A stretch of DNA of 23,027 nt from Myxococcales bacterium (GTDB lineage Bacteria; Myxococcota; Polyangia; Polyangiales; Polyangiaceae). Position numbers and translations under genes: made by a program. A model generated the notes under the pieces. The model was given only the letters and a program-made list of their open reading frames with translations, was not told the DNA's origin and made no database searches. Below are positions 15,101-22,924 of this stretch, piece after piece; within the stretch, counting starts at the first letter, position 1; the number at the start of each line of letters is the position of its first letter. The stretch covers positions 1 to 23,027 of the forward strand of contig JAGQIY010001202.1 in NCBI GenBank assembly GCA_020430865.1, in the 5' to 3' direction.

Positions 15101-15255
15101 ACGTCGGTGAGCACGCGGAGGACGTTGGCCACCTGGTGCGTGTAGATCGACCCGGCGACCCCAAGGGCGGCGGCGAGGGGCGACCTGACCTCCTCCGCGC
15201 GGCGGCGGAGCGCCTGCAGGTGAACGCAGAGGTCGACGTAGGGGTTGCGGCTCAT
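12166..15255 (-). CDS. SNF2-family DNA-dependent ATPase/helicase (1029 aa)
   Basis: Residues about 35-200 are the first RecA-like domain: a Q-like segment IYTHQVANVLRVL (37-49), Walker A LADEVGLGKT (58-67), motif II VDELH (156-160) and motif III LTATPS (183-188). The second domain has FAPEAAQVGLNLQCA (466-480) and motif VI QWIGRLDRIG (497-506). This pattern is that of bacterial SNF2/RapA-type translocases, which move on duplex DNA and remodel protein-DNA complexes; related ATPases occur in DISARM (DrmD) and Dpd clusters. Motif II reads DELH rather than the usual DEAH/DEGH. The C-terminal ~500 residues match nothing I know; about 900-1010 are charged, heptad-like and probably coiled-coil. Its ATG overlaps the stop of the 995-aa gene as ATGA, with GAGGTG upstream. 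It is the last gene of the minus-strand operon. Confidence 0.88.
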   Translation of the reverse strand: MSRNPYVDLCVHLQALRRRAEEVRSPLAAALGVAGSIYTHQVANVLRVLTDVRVRHLLADEVGLGKTVQALMILNALRRQRPDLRALIVVPDRLVHQWRDELLTRAHTAPFETRTPSEGQYVRLAWEEQLRKKGPDGEPLLALGDIDPTQYQVLIVDELHRLRADIQDRIVRVAGEFEHVLILTATPSFQRPERHAQLFALLEPERTARARWEVTQSDEGSAQGLAPTDDLSRWPEWAARDLVATLLKWDRDAADAASAEDLEATAMARCAYRRVIRTRRVDYSGVLPRRRHHPIVVEPLGAEADRQSLMWRYFTHLDDLSARFDPILLAKRVILSPPSLEQRVDFFRRKGHERAGLLEQVKPLVHRSNGDSRLDALVDLLATIWARSPSERVLVAAQDNLTVDYLFELVQARLPEVGPLGARVPLVAARVRQGMATDAVDDLGGFGNETSENVEAFTRGDAQVLFAPEAAQVGLNLQCARVLVLYSVPWRPEEVEQWIGRLDRIGNTAAFSEEGEAQTIDVYTIAQRGLVDEKVVTVLRRFHVFERSVNLDGDHLGEVAQLIEDAALRPDVVNWRDLEERTEVMAAEDAVQELQSALRPHLPWDVRWATDQRALLDSTPPVGPILCELQEHSSAGPKAWDRCVEPIFKLLAKAGDYHLRWNTDAETGARFRTLWYRFGERGMYGHKPVTARVVFSFGEDPSHDRSPKHAHAFITRRGDIGSPPRREVVMTLEREHVRRPLRFASFGDALHDELIDSWVQSTPEAQALDVMFFGDHALWRHAEPGWFMVRTTLLDPAEALAPATALEETIHAVAGAVTRSPAEQLMNLVSPFTSAATCAMEADVRWLRALLPATAETSGRRRADQGWQAVPEAVTAALADPTAHGREGLPRATPVEDHAAISDAERELARLRSSAASGREVWSAALPALRDALRARARVIAEEAQDAVELANQALQRAEAAVVDAEARGNRAQITRAENLRDAAVDVARMTGVYWRERAAWLEGVEEALGDMRPRELLCCLIHARRAPT

Positions 15256-18239
15256 ACTGCACCTCGCCGCGCGTCTCTGGCCTTGACCGCCAAGTAGCGC
15301 GCCGCCCTCGCGATGGAGCGCTCGGCGAGCAGCGTGTCGAGCGCGCCCCGCCAGTCGGCCGAGAGCGCGACCTCAGGTTCCACCCAGAGGGCATAGATGG
15401 CCTTCAGCGTCTCTCGCGACGGCGGTGGTCCGGCGAACGAGCGGCGCGACGCCTTGGACCACGCCAGCAGCTCGTCGACGATCTCGTCCACCGTCAGGCC
15501 GCCGACATCGAGCCCCATCAGGCGTGGCGCGCTGTCCGAAGGCAGCAGCATGGCGGCCAGGCTGGGCATCTCGATCGCGTGGAGGGCCTGCCCCAGCGCC
15601 TGATCCCAGAGCTCTGGATCGTCGCCGGGATCAGCCTCGTCGAGCTCGTCTGCGAGATCCTCCTCGCCCCGCGCGCGGCACCTCGTCGCCAGCAGCCCGT
15701 ACGCGGTCGCGAACGCGCGGTCGAGCGCCTCGTAGTCTTCGGGGCCGAGGTCCGAGGGCGGGCCGACCCGCGCCCAGAGCCCGGGCATTGACCGCCGGAC
15801 CTCGGCGATCGCGAGCCTCCTGACCTCGGCCTCTTGCGCAGAGGTGAGCTCGATGTACGAGTCCCGCCCCAGCCCCAGATCGCGGCAAGCCTGCTCGAGG
15901 AGCACCCACGAGCGCTCATGCGGGAGCGCCGCCTCCGCCTGCGCCCACTCTGACCCGCAGCACACCTCGGCCACCCAGGCGTCGAGGAGCGCGCTCACCT
16001 GGCCACGGCGGAGGTCGCCGATGGCGCTCCGCGTCTCCGCGAGGGACCAGCGCAGGTAGGCCTCCACCAAGTCCTCGAGGCCGACGCTCGAGCGCACCCC
16101 ACGTCGGCGCCGCGCGAGCCGAGGCTTTCGAACGGAGGGCAGCTCTAGCTGCGTTCGGGCAGGCGCGAGGCAGAGGGTCGCGAACGGGGCTGCGGCGCCG
16201 AACTCGATCGGGTCGAGCCCTGTAGGCGCCAGCAGGAAGGCGTCGTCGCCGGGGGATCGGGCTGTTGGCCCGCTGGCGGGCTCGTCTGCGCAGATGACAC
16301 CGAAGCCGAGGGGCCCTGCCTCGCTGAGCAGCGCAGGGGTGGCGCGGACGTCCCACCAGCACGGCCGCACCGTCCGCTCCAGCTGCCACGACACGGAGGC
16401 GAGGTGCCCGACCTGCGCGCGCAGCGTCACCGACGCTGCGCCGGACGCGAGGTCCCTGACATCATCGGCGAGGAGCCGCCGGAGGATTGGGTGCTCCGAT
16501 GAGATCGCCTGGGGCAGCGGGTCGAGGGGACCCGTGGCGCTGAACCGCCGCCCGGCCGCCTCGAGACCCACGGTCAGCTGCAGGCCGCTGATGGGCGCGA
16601 AGGCGTCGACCACGAAGCTCAGCCGACCCGCGAGAAGAGCTTGGAGCGTCCGCTCCTCAGAGCGGAGCGCGACCTGCACCGCCGGCGCTGGTGGCTGCGC
16701 GGACTTAACCCCTCGGAACGTGTACTCGCGGCGGTCGGTCTCGTTGAAGACCTGCAGCCGCTGGTCTCCTGCGCCGACAACAACCCGAACCACCTCCGCC
16801 GCGCTCGCGACGGCGTCCTGTCCGTCGAGGCTAACGGAGAGCGACTCCCCGTCGCTGAGCCGCTGGGGGACGAGCACCCGCTCCTCGCCAGCGACGAAGG
16901 CAGGGATGGCATCTTCCCTGCTGATCGGAGCGGTGCCCGCGAACCGTACGGAGACACCAAACCGCACCCGATAGCCGAGATCAGCGAGGGCGCGCGCGCC
17001 GCCATCGCTCTTGGGATCAAGCTCAAGGCACCTGAGAGGCCCCAGCTCGCCGACGACCTTCGCGCCGCGCCGCTCTTCACTATTCCGTTCGAGCAGCCAG
17101 TACAGGCGGTGTCCGGTGACGTCGTTGCCGCGGACCTGACGAGCGACCTCTCCATCCGCACCGACAGCGAACAGGAGCGGCAGCTCCAGGCGGAGCTCGA
17201 ACCGGTGCAGGACCGCGAGGTCCTGTGGATCGAGTCCTTCGAGGTCGAGGTCGGGAAAGACGTGGGTGTCCGGCGAGGGGACCTCGGTGAGCTTCAGGGC
17301 GAAGGGGAGCCCGGACAGCAGCTGGTCGCTGGGCACACGCGCGGTCAGGCCCCAGAGCCGCGGCGAGAAGCGCCGCCGCCGCAGCGCGCCGCGGAGTCGG
17401 TTCGCCGTGTCAGGCTCGAGCGGCGGGAAGTGCGCCTCGAGCGAGACACCGCCGTTGGTGCGGCGCAGGTGGAGTGAGCCCCGTGTCTCGGGGGCAGAAG
17501 GGACCTGGAGCGTGCCTCCGTGCGACGCCGAGGCGCGCTGGATGCTCCGCGCGACCGCGACCCCGCGACGAGCAAGGGCGTCGGACTCGAGGTCGAACGA
17601 CAGCCGGTCGACGATCTCAGCGCTGAGGTCTTCGGTGCGTTGCCCGAGCAGGCAGCGTGCGAGCGACACCACCACGCCGACGTCCTCAAGCAGGGTGGCG
17701 AAGCGCGCGGTGGGGAACGGCGCCGCGACCCGGACGGCCCGGTAGAGCGCGTCGTCATCCGCTTGCGAGACGCTCGCGCGGAGGTTGGCGAGCGTCACCG
17801 CGAGCGGGCGATGGAACTCCACCGGCAGCAGGGCGTGGGTGATCGGCCACGCGATGAGGTGGAACGCCTGGGCCCACGCCGTGTTCGCGGGGCGCGCCCC
17901 CCTGTACAGCTCCACAGCCCGGACGAAGAGGTCCTTGATGCGTTGCCGGCTCTCGGCTGGGAGGCCGAAGTCCAGTTCCTCCTCAAGCCTCGGCCAGAAG
18001 TCGGTCCCCGAGCCCTGGTACCGGTACCCCACCTCGGTCGCTGCCACGAGCAGCGGGAGGTCGTGCTGGTCCCACCAGCCGCTCTCCAGCGGGTGGATGC
18101 GCAGGCTCGCGCGGACATCGGCGCGCAGACCGTCCAGTTCAGCGCCGCCCAGCCCGTGCTCTACAAAGAACACGGCGCCCCGCCGGGAGTCACGGAGCTG
18201 ACCGAAGCGCTCGCGGAGGTGTCGCTGCAGGTCCATCAT
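15252..18239 (-). CDS. Large unrecognised protein (995 aa)
   Basis: I cannot assign a family. The first 150 residues are probably helical, with conserved-looking aromatic patches: WW at 55-56, GYRYQGSGTDFW (71-82) and HLIAWPITHALLP (127-139). The middle, roughly 200-720, reads as strand-rich with several beta-sandwich-like segments and no nucleotide-binding loop. The last 260 residues are helical, with an acidic stretch near 860-880 (EEDLADELDEADPGDD). There are no membrane spans or signal peptide. The gene starts at one of two adjacent ATGs (18237-18239 or 18234-18236), both overlapping the stop of the upstream 353-aa gene, and ends in ATGA overlap with the SNF2 gene. Size, absence of catalytic motifs and coupling suggest a scaffold or DNA/protein-recognition subunit for the SNF2 ATPase. 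That role is inferred from position only. Confidence 0.8.
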   Translation of the reverse strand: MMDLQRHLRERFGQLRDSRRGAVFFVEHGLGGAELDGLRADVRASLRIHPLESGWWDQHDLPLLVAATEVGYRYQGSGTDFWPRLEEELDFGLPAESRQRIKDLFVRAVELYRGARPANTAWAQAFHLIAWPITHALLPVEFHRPLAVTLANLRASVSQADDDALYRAVRVAAPFPTARFATLLEDVGVVVSLARCLLGQRTEDLSAEIVDRLSFDLESDALARRGVAVARSIQRASASHGGTLQVPSAPETRGSLHLRRTNGGVSLEAHFPPLEPDTANRLRGALRRRRFSPRLWGLTARVPSDQLLSGLPFALKLTEVPSPDTHVFPDLDLEGLDPQDLAVLHRFELRLELPLLFAVGADGEVARQVRGNDVTGHRLYWLLERNSEERRGAKVVGELGPLRCLELDPKSDGGARALADLGYRVRFGVSVRFAGTAPISREDAIPAFVAGEERVLVPQRLSDGESLSVSLDGQDAVASAAEVVRVVVGAGDQRLQVFNETDRREYTFRGVKSAQPPAPAVQVALRSEERTLQALLAGRLSFVVDAFAPISGLQLTVGLEAAGRRFSATGPLDPLPQAISSEHPILRRLLADDVRDLASGAASVTLRAQVGHLASVSWQLERTVRPCWWDVRATPALLSEAGPLGFGVICADEPASGPTARSPGDDAFLLAPTGLDPIEFGAAAPFATLCLAPARTQLELPSVRKPRLARRRRGVRSSVGLEDLVEAYLRWSLAETRSAIGDLRRGQVSALLDAWVAEVCCGSEWAQAEAALPHERSWVLLEQACRDLGLGRDSYIELTSAQEAEVRRLAIAEVRRSMPGLWARVGPPSDLGPEDYEALDRAFATAYGLLATRCRARGEEDLADELDEADPGDDPELWDQALGQALHAIEMPSLAAMLLPSDSAPRLMGLDVGGLTVDEIVDELLAWSKASRRSFAGPPPSRETLKAIYALWVEPEVALSADWRGALDTLLAERSIARAARYLAVKARDARRGAV

Positions 18240-19297
18240 GGCGCAGCCTCCGCGGTGGCAGCTGCCGCCTGGTCGCGTGCGGCGTTGAAGCTACAGCGCG
18301 ACGCGAGCACCCTCGGGCATCGGCCGCAGGAGGCGGGCGCGTCGTGGCAGCAATCCGCCGGGTCAGCGCGGCGGTTGCTCTCGCTCATGAACATGTAGAG
18401 CGCCTGCTGGACGAGCCGCGGGTTGTAGCGCCGCACGGTGGGGTGCAGCTCGTCGAGGTGGATCCGGGCGGCGAGCGACTGGATGAACGCCCGCCGCGCC
18501 CGGTAGGTCATCGGCCCGCGGTACTCGATCTTCTTGAGGAAGAGGTCGACGTTGCTGTCGACCACGACGAAGTGGTCGGTGTCCACGCCCTCGGCCCACG
18601 GAGCCAGCTCCCCCGAAAGGTCACGGTTCGTGATGGCCGAGAGGTACATCGCCGCGATCTTCTCGCTGATCCGCCACGCGCGCGAGAGCGCAGCCTCGAG
18701 CGCGAGGGCACGCGCGAGCGGGTCCGCGGTCTCGTCCCAGACGCGCGCGCGGAGCGAGGGGAGATCCTCGACGCCTTCTGCGCGGAGCATCAAGGCCGCG
18801 GAGGTCGGCACCTTCCCGAAGTGCCCATAACGCTTGAGCAGCTCGGTGTGGCGCTTGAGATGACACGGTGAGGCGGGGCGCTGACCACAGACGCCTCGCT
18901 TGGTCTCCGGGCACTTCCCGAGGTCGCACCGCTCAAGCAGCGTGTCGAGCGACCTCGAGAGGTCGCAGCCGTCGTCCGCCAGCTCGAGCAGCCGCGCAGC
19001 GTCGGTCAGCTCGAGGGCGTCCACCTGCGCGATGCCCTGGAGCACGCGCATTATCTGGAGGTCAGAGCGCCGCTGGAACATGGTCATGGTGACCAGGAGC
19101 CGGAACAACGCGTCGGAGGCGCCTGCCGCGAGCGCCCCTGGATCAACCGCGAAGTGCCCGACCCGGTCGGGCCGACAGAACATCGCCGCGACGCCGACGT
19201 CTCCTGCGGTGCCGTAGTAAGAGCGCATGTACCACGCGGTGACGGCGCGGGCGGCCGCGTACTGACGGCGAGTAGGTTTCAAGCCTGCGTCCGACAC
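18236..19297 (-). CDS. HhH-GPD/endonuclease III-like protein with C-terminal Cys cluster (353 aa)
   Basis: Several segments line up in order with the helix-hairpin-helix DNA glycosylases: LFRLLVTMTMFQRRSD (64-79) like the first helical core of endonuclease III, RISEKIAAMYLSAI (209-222) at the hairpin with K213, and VVVDSNVDLFLKKI (244-257), where D247 matches the catalytic-Asp position of the VDxHV segment. At the C-terminus C317-x6-C324-x2-C327-x7-C335 resembles the 4Fe-4S cluster loop (normally Cx6Cx2Cx5C). A second Cys-rich insert (C111, C124, C129, C137, C145) is not typical. The GxG of the classic hairpin is absent, so base excision activity is uncertain; it may only bind or inspect DNA. 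The start is GTG at 19295-19297 behind a GAGGGGGG purine run, 15 bases after the DUF4338 gene. Confidence 0.6.
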   Translation of the reverse strand: MSDAGLKPTRRQYAAARAVTAWYMRSYYGTAGDVGVAAMFCRPDRVGHFAVDPGALAAGASDALFRLLVTMTMFQRRSDLQIMRVLQGIAQVDALELTDAARLLELADDGCDLSRSLDTLLERCDLGKCPETKRGVCGQRPASPCHLKRHTELLKRYGHFGKVPTSAALMLRAEGVEDLPSLRARVWDETADPLARALALEAALSRAWRISEKIAAMYLSAITNRDLSGELAPWAEGVDTDHFVVVDSNVDLFLKKIEYRGPMTYRARRAFIQSLAARIHLDELHPTVRRYNPRLVQQALYMFMSESNRRADPADCCHDAPASCGRCPRVLASRCSFNAARDQAAAATAEAAP

Positions 19298-19312
19298 CGC
19301 GCCCCCCCTCGC

Positions 19313-21364
19313 TCAGTAGACCAGGTCATCGAAGAGCGTGGGCTGGACCTCCTCAGCTGCGGGCGGCCGCACGCACGCGCCATGCAGGAGATACCGGCCG
19401 TCTCGCACCGCCGTGTGTCGCGCGACCTCGTCGAGGACGTCGTCCGAGTCGATGCGGCGAGCCAGCCACCGCTCCATCCACCACCCCGAGATGGCCTGCG
19501 TACCCGCGCTCGGGTCGCTCAGCGAAAAGATGTAGTCGGGCGCCTCGTCCATCCCGAGCAGGTACTCGCGGAGGTTGCGCGCGAGCGGGACCCCGTAGAC
19601 GATCCGCGCCCGGCCATGCTGAAGGAGCGCATCGGTCGGAAAGTTGAGCTGATCGAGCCCGTCGCGGAGCTTCCGGAGCTTCGGGCTCACGCCCTCGCCG
19701 AAGATGCTGTTGACGCGCTGCCCGTTGCTCGACTGCTGGACCAGCTTCACCAGGGCGTCGACCGTGCTCGTGCTGAAGTGCGACGTGCCGTAGGCCTCCG
19801 ATCGCCCGATCTCGACGTACTCGAGGCGCTCAGCGGGGCGTCCTCCGATCCGCTCCGCCGGCATGCGGAGCCTGTTGTACTGGCTTGACCCGATCCCATA
19901 GAGCGAGGTGGTGCCGAGGAACACGAGCTCAGAGGGGCGAACGAGCGGGCGGCCTGCCATGGCGGACGCGATCTCGCTCTCTTGCTCCAGGTACTTCCGC
20001 TGGTAGGCGTCGACGACCTCGGGGCTCGCCGCGAGCATCGACACCAGCTTTCCGCCGAGGAGCGGGCTGTAGGGCGCTACCGCGCCACACACGGTGATGT
20101 CCGCCATCGCGATGCCGACGCGGTCAGCCTTCGCCTTTCGCAGCACCTTCTTGACCATGCGGACGCCGTCAGAGCTGGCGAGGAGCCGCCGGACAGCCTC
20201 GACGGTGGGCGGGCCGCTGAGGTGCCGCTGGAGCACCATCCTCGAGCGCAGCATGTCGGCGAGCGTGAGCGCGCGCTTGCTCTTGTAGAGGTGCGACTCG
20301 GCGCGGGCCCTCCAGTGCTCTGCGCTGTCACCGCTTCGTTCGCGCCTCAGATCCCGCTTCATCTCGGCTGAGTTGACGAAGCGGTGGTGCTTCTCTCGTT
20401 GGTCCTCACCGTAGGCGATGAGGCGGTCGATGATCTCTCCGGTCGGCGCGTGTAGGTCTCGCGCGGTCAGCAGCTCCTCCTCGTAGAGGTCCGCGAGGTA
20501 GAGCTCGCCGATGGCGGTGTCGATCGTCTTGTTCAGCCACACCCCCAGCTCGGCCGATGGGGTGTCGGTCACGAACTCCAGGAAGGCCTCGGGGTGCCAG
20601 CCGAGCCAGGCGTCCCGCTCCTTGATCTGTACGATCGGGCTCCCGAGCGCCCCGATCCCGATGACCGGGTGGTTCGGCTGCGACCGATCTCGCACGAGGA
20701 AGGCCATCGTGCGGCCCGGCGTGCTCACGTACTGGTTCGTCCACGTGTGCCGGAAGTAGCGCCAGATGTCCTGCAGTCGGAGGCGCGTGTGCTCACACCG
20801 CTCGTCTCCCTCGACGAACTGCAGGTACGGATCGATCACGGCCCGGAGCGCGGCGGGGCGGTCTTCAGGCGCCAAGGCGCGAATGTCCCGCAGCGACGCG
20901 GCGAGCTCACGGCCGTCCCGGAGCAGGCTATAGATGGAGAGCTGGCGGCCCCTCCGGCTGACAACGCTCTCGATGAACTTGCGCGTCGCCGGCTCGCGGA
21001 GCTGCTCGTTCCGTTTCACGAGCTCCTGGCTGCGGATCCGTGCCTTCTCGCGGCGAGGATCGAGGCGCTCGCCCGCCGGGCGCTGGACCTCCACCTCGCC
21101 CGCGTCAGTCACGCGCACGAGCCACCGCTGGCGCGCGAGGTCGGTGAGCACCGACAGCGCCGCCGTCAGCTTCGTGGACCGCTCCTCCTTCGGCACGTCG
21201 CCACGCGCAGCTTCCAACGCGGCGTCCATCGCCGCGTCGTCAGCGTCTTGCTCGATCAGCTGCGCCAGCCGCTGGGCGTGCTCCCGAAAGACACGACGAG
21301 CGACGCTCCGCTCCGCGAACGGAGGGGAGAGCAGCACCCAGCTGTTGTGTGCCTGCCGACTCAT
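19313..21364 (-). CDS. DUF4338 protein, Druantia DruA-like (683 aa)
   Basis: The core resembles the DUF4338 family, whose named member is DruA of the Druantia anti-phage system. Recognisable blocks are WRYFRHTW (201-208), STPGR (214-218), IGIGALGSPIVQIKERDAWL (235-254), CGAVAPYSPLLGGKLVSML near 425-443 and TTSLYGIGSSQYNRL near 485-499. The biochemical role of DruA is not known to me. The N-terminal ~190 residues contain a probable winged-helix-like stretch (TAALSVLTDLARQRWLVRV, about 67-85) and an arginine/lysine-rich helical segment (100-130). It follows GHKL-2 by only three bases and precedes the glycosylase-like gene by 15. The ribosome site (GGGTGA) is weak, consistent with translational coupling. 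The family match is from memory of its motifs. Confidence 0.75.
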   Translation of the reverse strand: MSRQAHNSWVLLSPPFAERSVARRVFREHAQRLAQLIEQDADDAAMDAALEAARGDVPKEERSTKLTAALSVLTDLARQRWLVRVTDAGEVEVQRPAGERLDPRREKARIRSQELVKRNEQLREPATRKFIESVVSRRGRQLSIYSLLRDGRELAASLRDIRALAPEDRPAALRAVIDPYLQFVEGDERCEHTRLRLQDIWRYFRHTWTNQYVSTPGRTMAFLVRDRSQPNHPVIGIGALGSPIVQIKERDAWLGWHPEAFLEFVTDTPSAELGVWLNKTIDTAIGELYLADLYEEELLTARDLHAPTGEIIDRLIAYGEDQREKHHRFVNSAEMKRDLRRERSGDSAEHWRARAESHLYKSKRALTLADMLRSRMVLQRHLSGPPTVEAVRRLLASSDGVRMVKKVLRKAKADRVGIAMADITVCGAVAPYSPLLGGKLVSMLAASPEVVDAYQRKYLEQESEIASAMAGRPLVRPSELVFLGTTSLYGIGSSQYNRLRMPAERIGGRPAERLEYVEIGRSEAYGTSHFSTSTVDALVKLVQQSSNGQRVNSIFGEGVSPKLRKLRDGLDQLNFPTDALLQHGRARIVYGVPLARNLREYLLGMDEAPDYIFSLSDPSAGTQAISGWWMERWLARRIDSDDVLDEVARHTAVRDGRYLLHGACVRPPAAEEVQPTLFDDLVY

Positions 21365-21367
21365 CGA

Positions 21368-22924
21368 TCACCCGTTCAAGAAGGTTGCGAGCGTGTCGCT
21401 CCAGTCGGCCCGGAGCTGCTCCGCGACCTTCAGCGCGTCCTTCCCCTCGAGCAGCGCCTCGGCGCGCGCCGCGGCGAGGAGGACCAGATCGATGCTCGTG
21501 CGCAAGGCGACGTCGCGCTGGTCCTCGGACTCGAGGAGCGGCTTGTAGACGAGCTTGTAGAAGGGATGGTCGGGGTTGAGGACGAGCACGAGCTTCCCCT
21601 CGGCGCGGGCGTAGTTGAAGAAGCACGTGTCGCTCAGCGCCTTGGGCACGATCCGATACTCGACGCCCTCGTCGTGCTCTCGCTCAGTGTGAGGCGGCCG
21701 ACTGAGCTCCTTCTTCAGCGACTCGAGCACCGGCTTGTCGCGGGGTCGAGGCTTCGGTGGGAGCGGCGTGAGCAGGTCGTCCTTCTCGTTCGCGCGGTCC
21801 TCCGAGGACGAGAAGCGCTCTGCGATCTTGACGCTGAGGTGCGCCTTCCGGGCCCGGCTGTTGAGGGCGCGCGCGGTGCTCTCCATGTCACCCGAGAGCG
21901 CCTCGACGAGGTGCGGCCGCGGGCGGATCTGCTGCTTCGTGTGGGTGATCCCGAACGCCTCGTCGAGCACGGGGTCGAACTGGATCTCGCAGCGCCACCA
22001 GTCGTCGTAGTTCTCCCGGCGCTTGCCACCGAGGAAGAACCAGCCGTAGTCGACCTCGCGACCGCCGCGGACAATCGAAACCCCCGCGCCCTTTGCGATG
22101 CCTCGCTCGCGCTTCTCGTGGTTGCTGAGCTTCGACCACTCCGTGACCGGGAGCTCGGAGAACGTCACGCGGACGAGCCCCGTCGCGAACGGATCGCCAG
22201 GGTTCACCGCGATCTCTCGCTCGAACGAGGTGTGCTCCGTGGCGCCGTTGAAGAGCGCCTGAGGGTGGAGGAAGAGCGGATCGATCGGCAGTACCTTGTC
22301 ACCGTTAACGGTGATGGTGACGCCTCCCCACAGGAAGTGGCGGAACCGCCGCCCTAGTGACAGCAACAGCTTCCGGACGAGGGTGGAGATGCGGCGGTTG
22401 TCCAAGCGGTCGCATCGCGACCACGTCACCGCGGTGCCAGAGTCGTAGCCGTTGACGAAGGCCGGCTTGTTCACGCTGGTCGGAGACGGCACCGCCGTGA
22501 GGTCTCCGGCCGCGATCTCGTCGATGTCTAGGTAGGAGCAGAGGATTGGACCTCCGCGCGACCTCCAGGTGTGCACGGTCACCCGCTGGGCCTGACTCAG
22601 GGAGCTGTTGGGCAGCCCCATGCCGTACCGCCCCAGTCCCTCTCTGCTGTTGAAGCGGGTGCTCCCACCGAAGCGGAGGGCGGTCCGCAGCGTGGTCTGA
22701 TCCATGCCACACCCGTTGTCAATCACCGAGAGGATGATAGGGTGCTCTTCGTCATTATCGGAAGCGGTGATCGATACTTTGATGACCGATGCTCCAGCCT
22801 GCAGCGAGTTGTCAACCAACTCGGCGACCGCGCTGGAGGTGCCCTTGTAGCCGGAATCGCGGGTTGCCTGGATGAACTTGTCGACCGCGACGATCGAGAA
22901 GTCAAGTGCTTCTACGTGGCTCAT
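21368..22924 (-). CDS. GHKL (Hsp90/MutL/MORC-type) ATPase, GHKL-2 (518 aa)
   Basis: The Bergerat ATP-binding motifs are complete: N-box E35, D38, N39 in VAELVDNSLQAG, DNGCG at 69-73 and the lid GLGRYGMGLPNSS (96-108). After the ATPase domain come VNGDKVLPIDPLFLH, FGITHTKQQIRPRP and LNPDHPFYKLVY, all with close counterparts in GHKL-1 in the same order, so the two are paralogues over nearly their whole lengths. GHKL-2 is about 90 residues shorter, chiefly lacking the long charged coiled-coil. The last ~70 residues form a helical bundle-like end. Its ATG overlaps the stop of an HTH-type gene (ATGA) at the window edge, and the DUF4338 gene begins three bases after its stop. It probably acts as an ATP-driven dimerisation switch for this operon; the client is unknown. 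Confidence 0.87.
   Translation of the reverse strand: MSHVEALDFSIVAVDKFIQATRDSGYKGTSSAVAELVDNSLQAGASVIKVSITASDNDEEHPIILSVIDNGCGMDQTTLRTALRFGGSTRFNSREGLGRYGMGLPNSSLSQAQRVTVHTWRSRGGPILCSYLDIDEIAAGDLTAVPSPTSVNKPAFVNGYDSGTAVTWSRCDRLDNRRISTLVRKLLLSLGRRFRHFLWGGVTITVNGDKVLPIDPLFLHPQALFNGATEHTSFEREIAVNPGDPFATGLVRVTFSELPVTEWSKLSNHEKRERGIAKGAGVSIVRGGREVDYGWFFLGGKRRENYDDWWRCEIQFDPVLDEAFGITHTKQQIRPRPHLVEALSGDMESTARALNSRARKAHLSVKIAERFSSSEDRANEKDDLLTPLPPKPRPRDKPVLESLKKELSRPPHTEREHDEGVEYRIVPKALSDTCFFNYARAEGKLVLVLNPDHPFYKLVYKPLLESEDQRDVALRTSIDLVLLAAARAEALLEGKDALKVAEQLRADWSDTLATFLNG

Noticed and set aside
20594..22357. Open frame of 587 codons on the plus strand opposite the DUF4338 and GHKL-2 genes
   Set aside because: It spans two real genes antisense, has no recognisable motif or ribosome site, and has biased composition.
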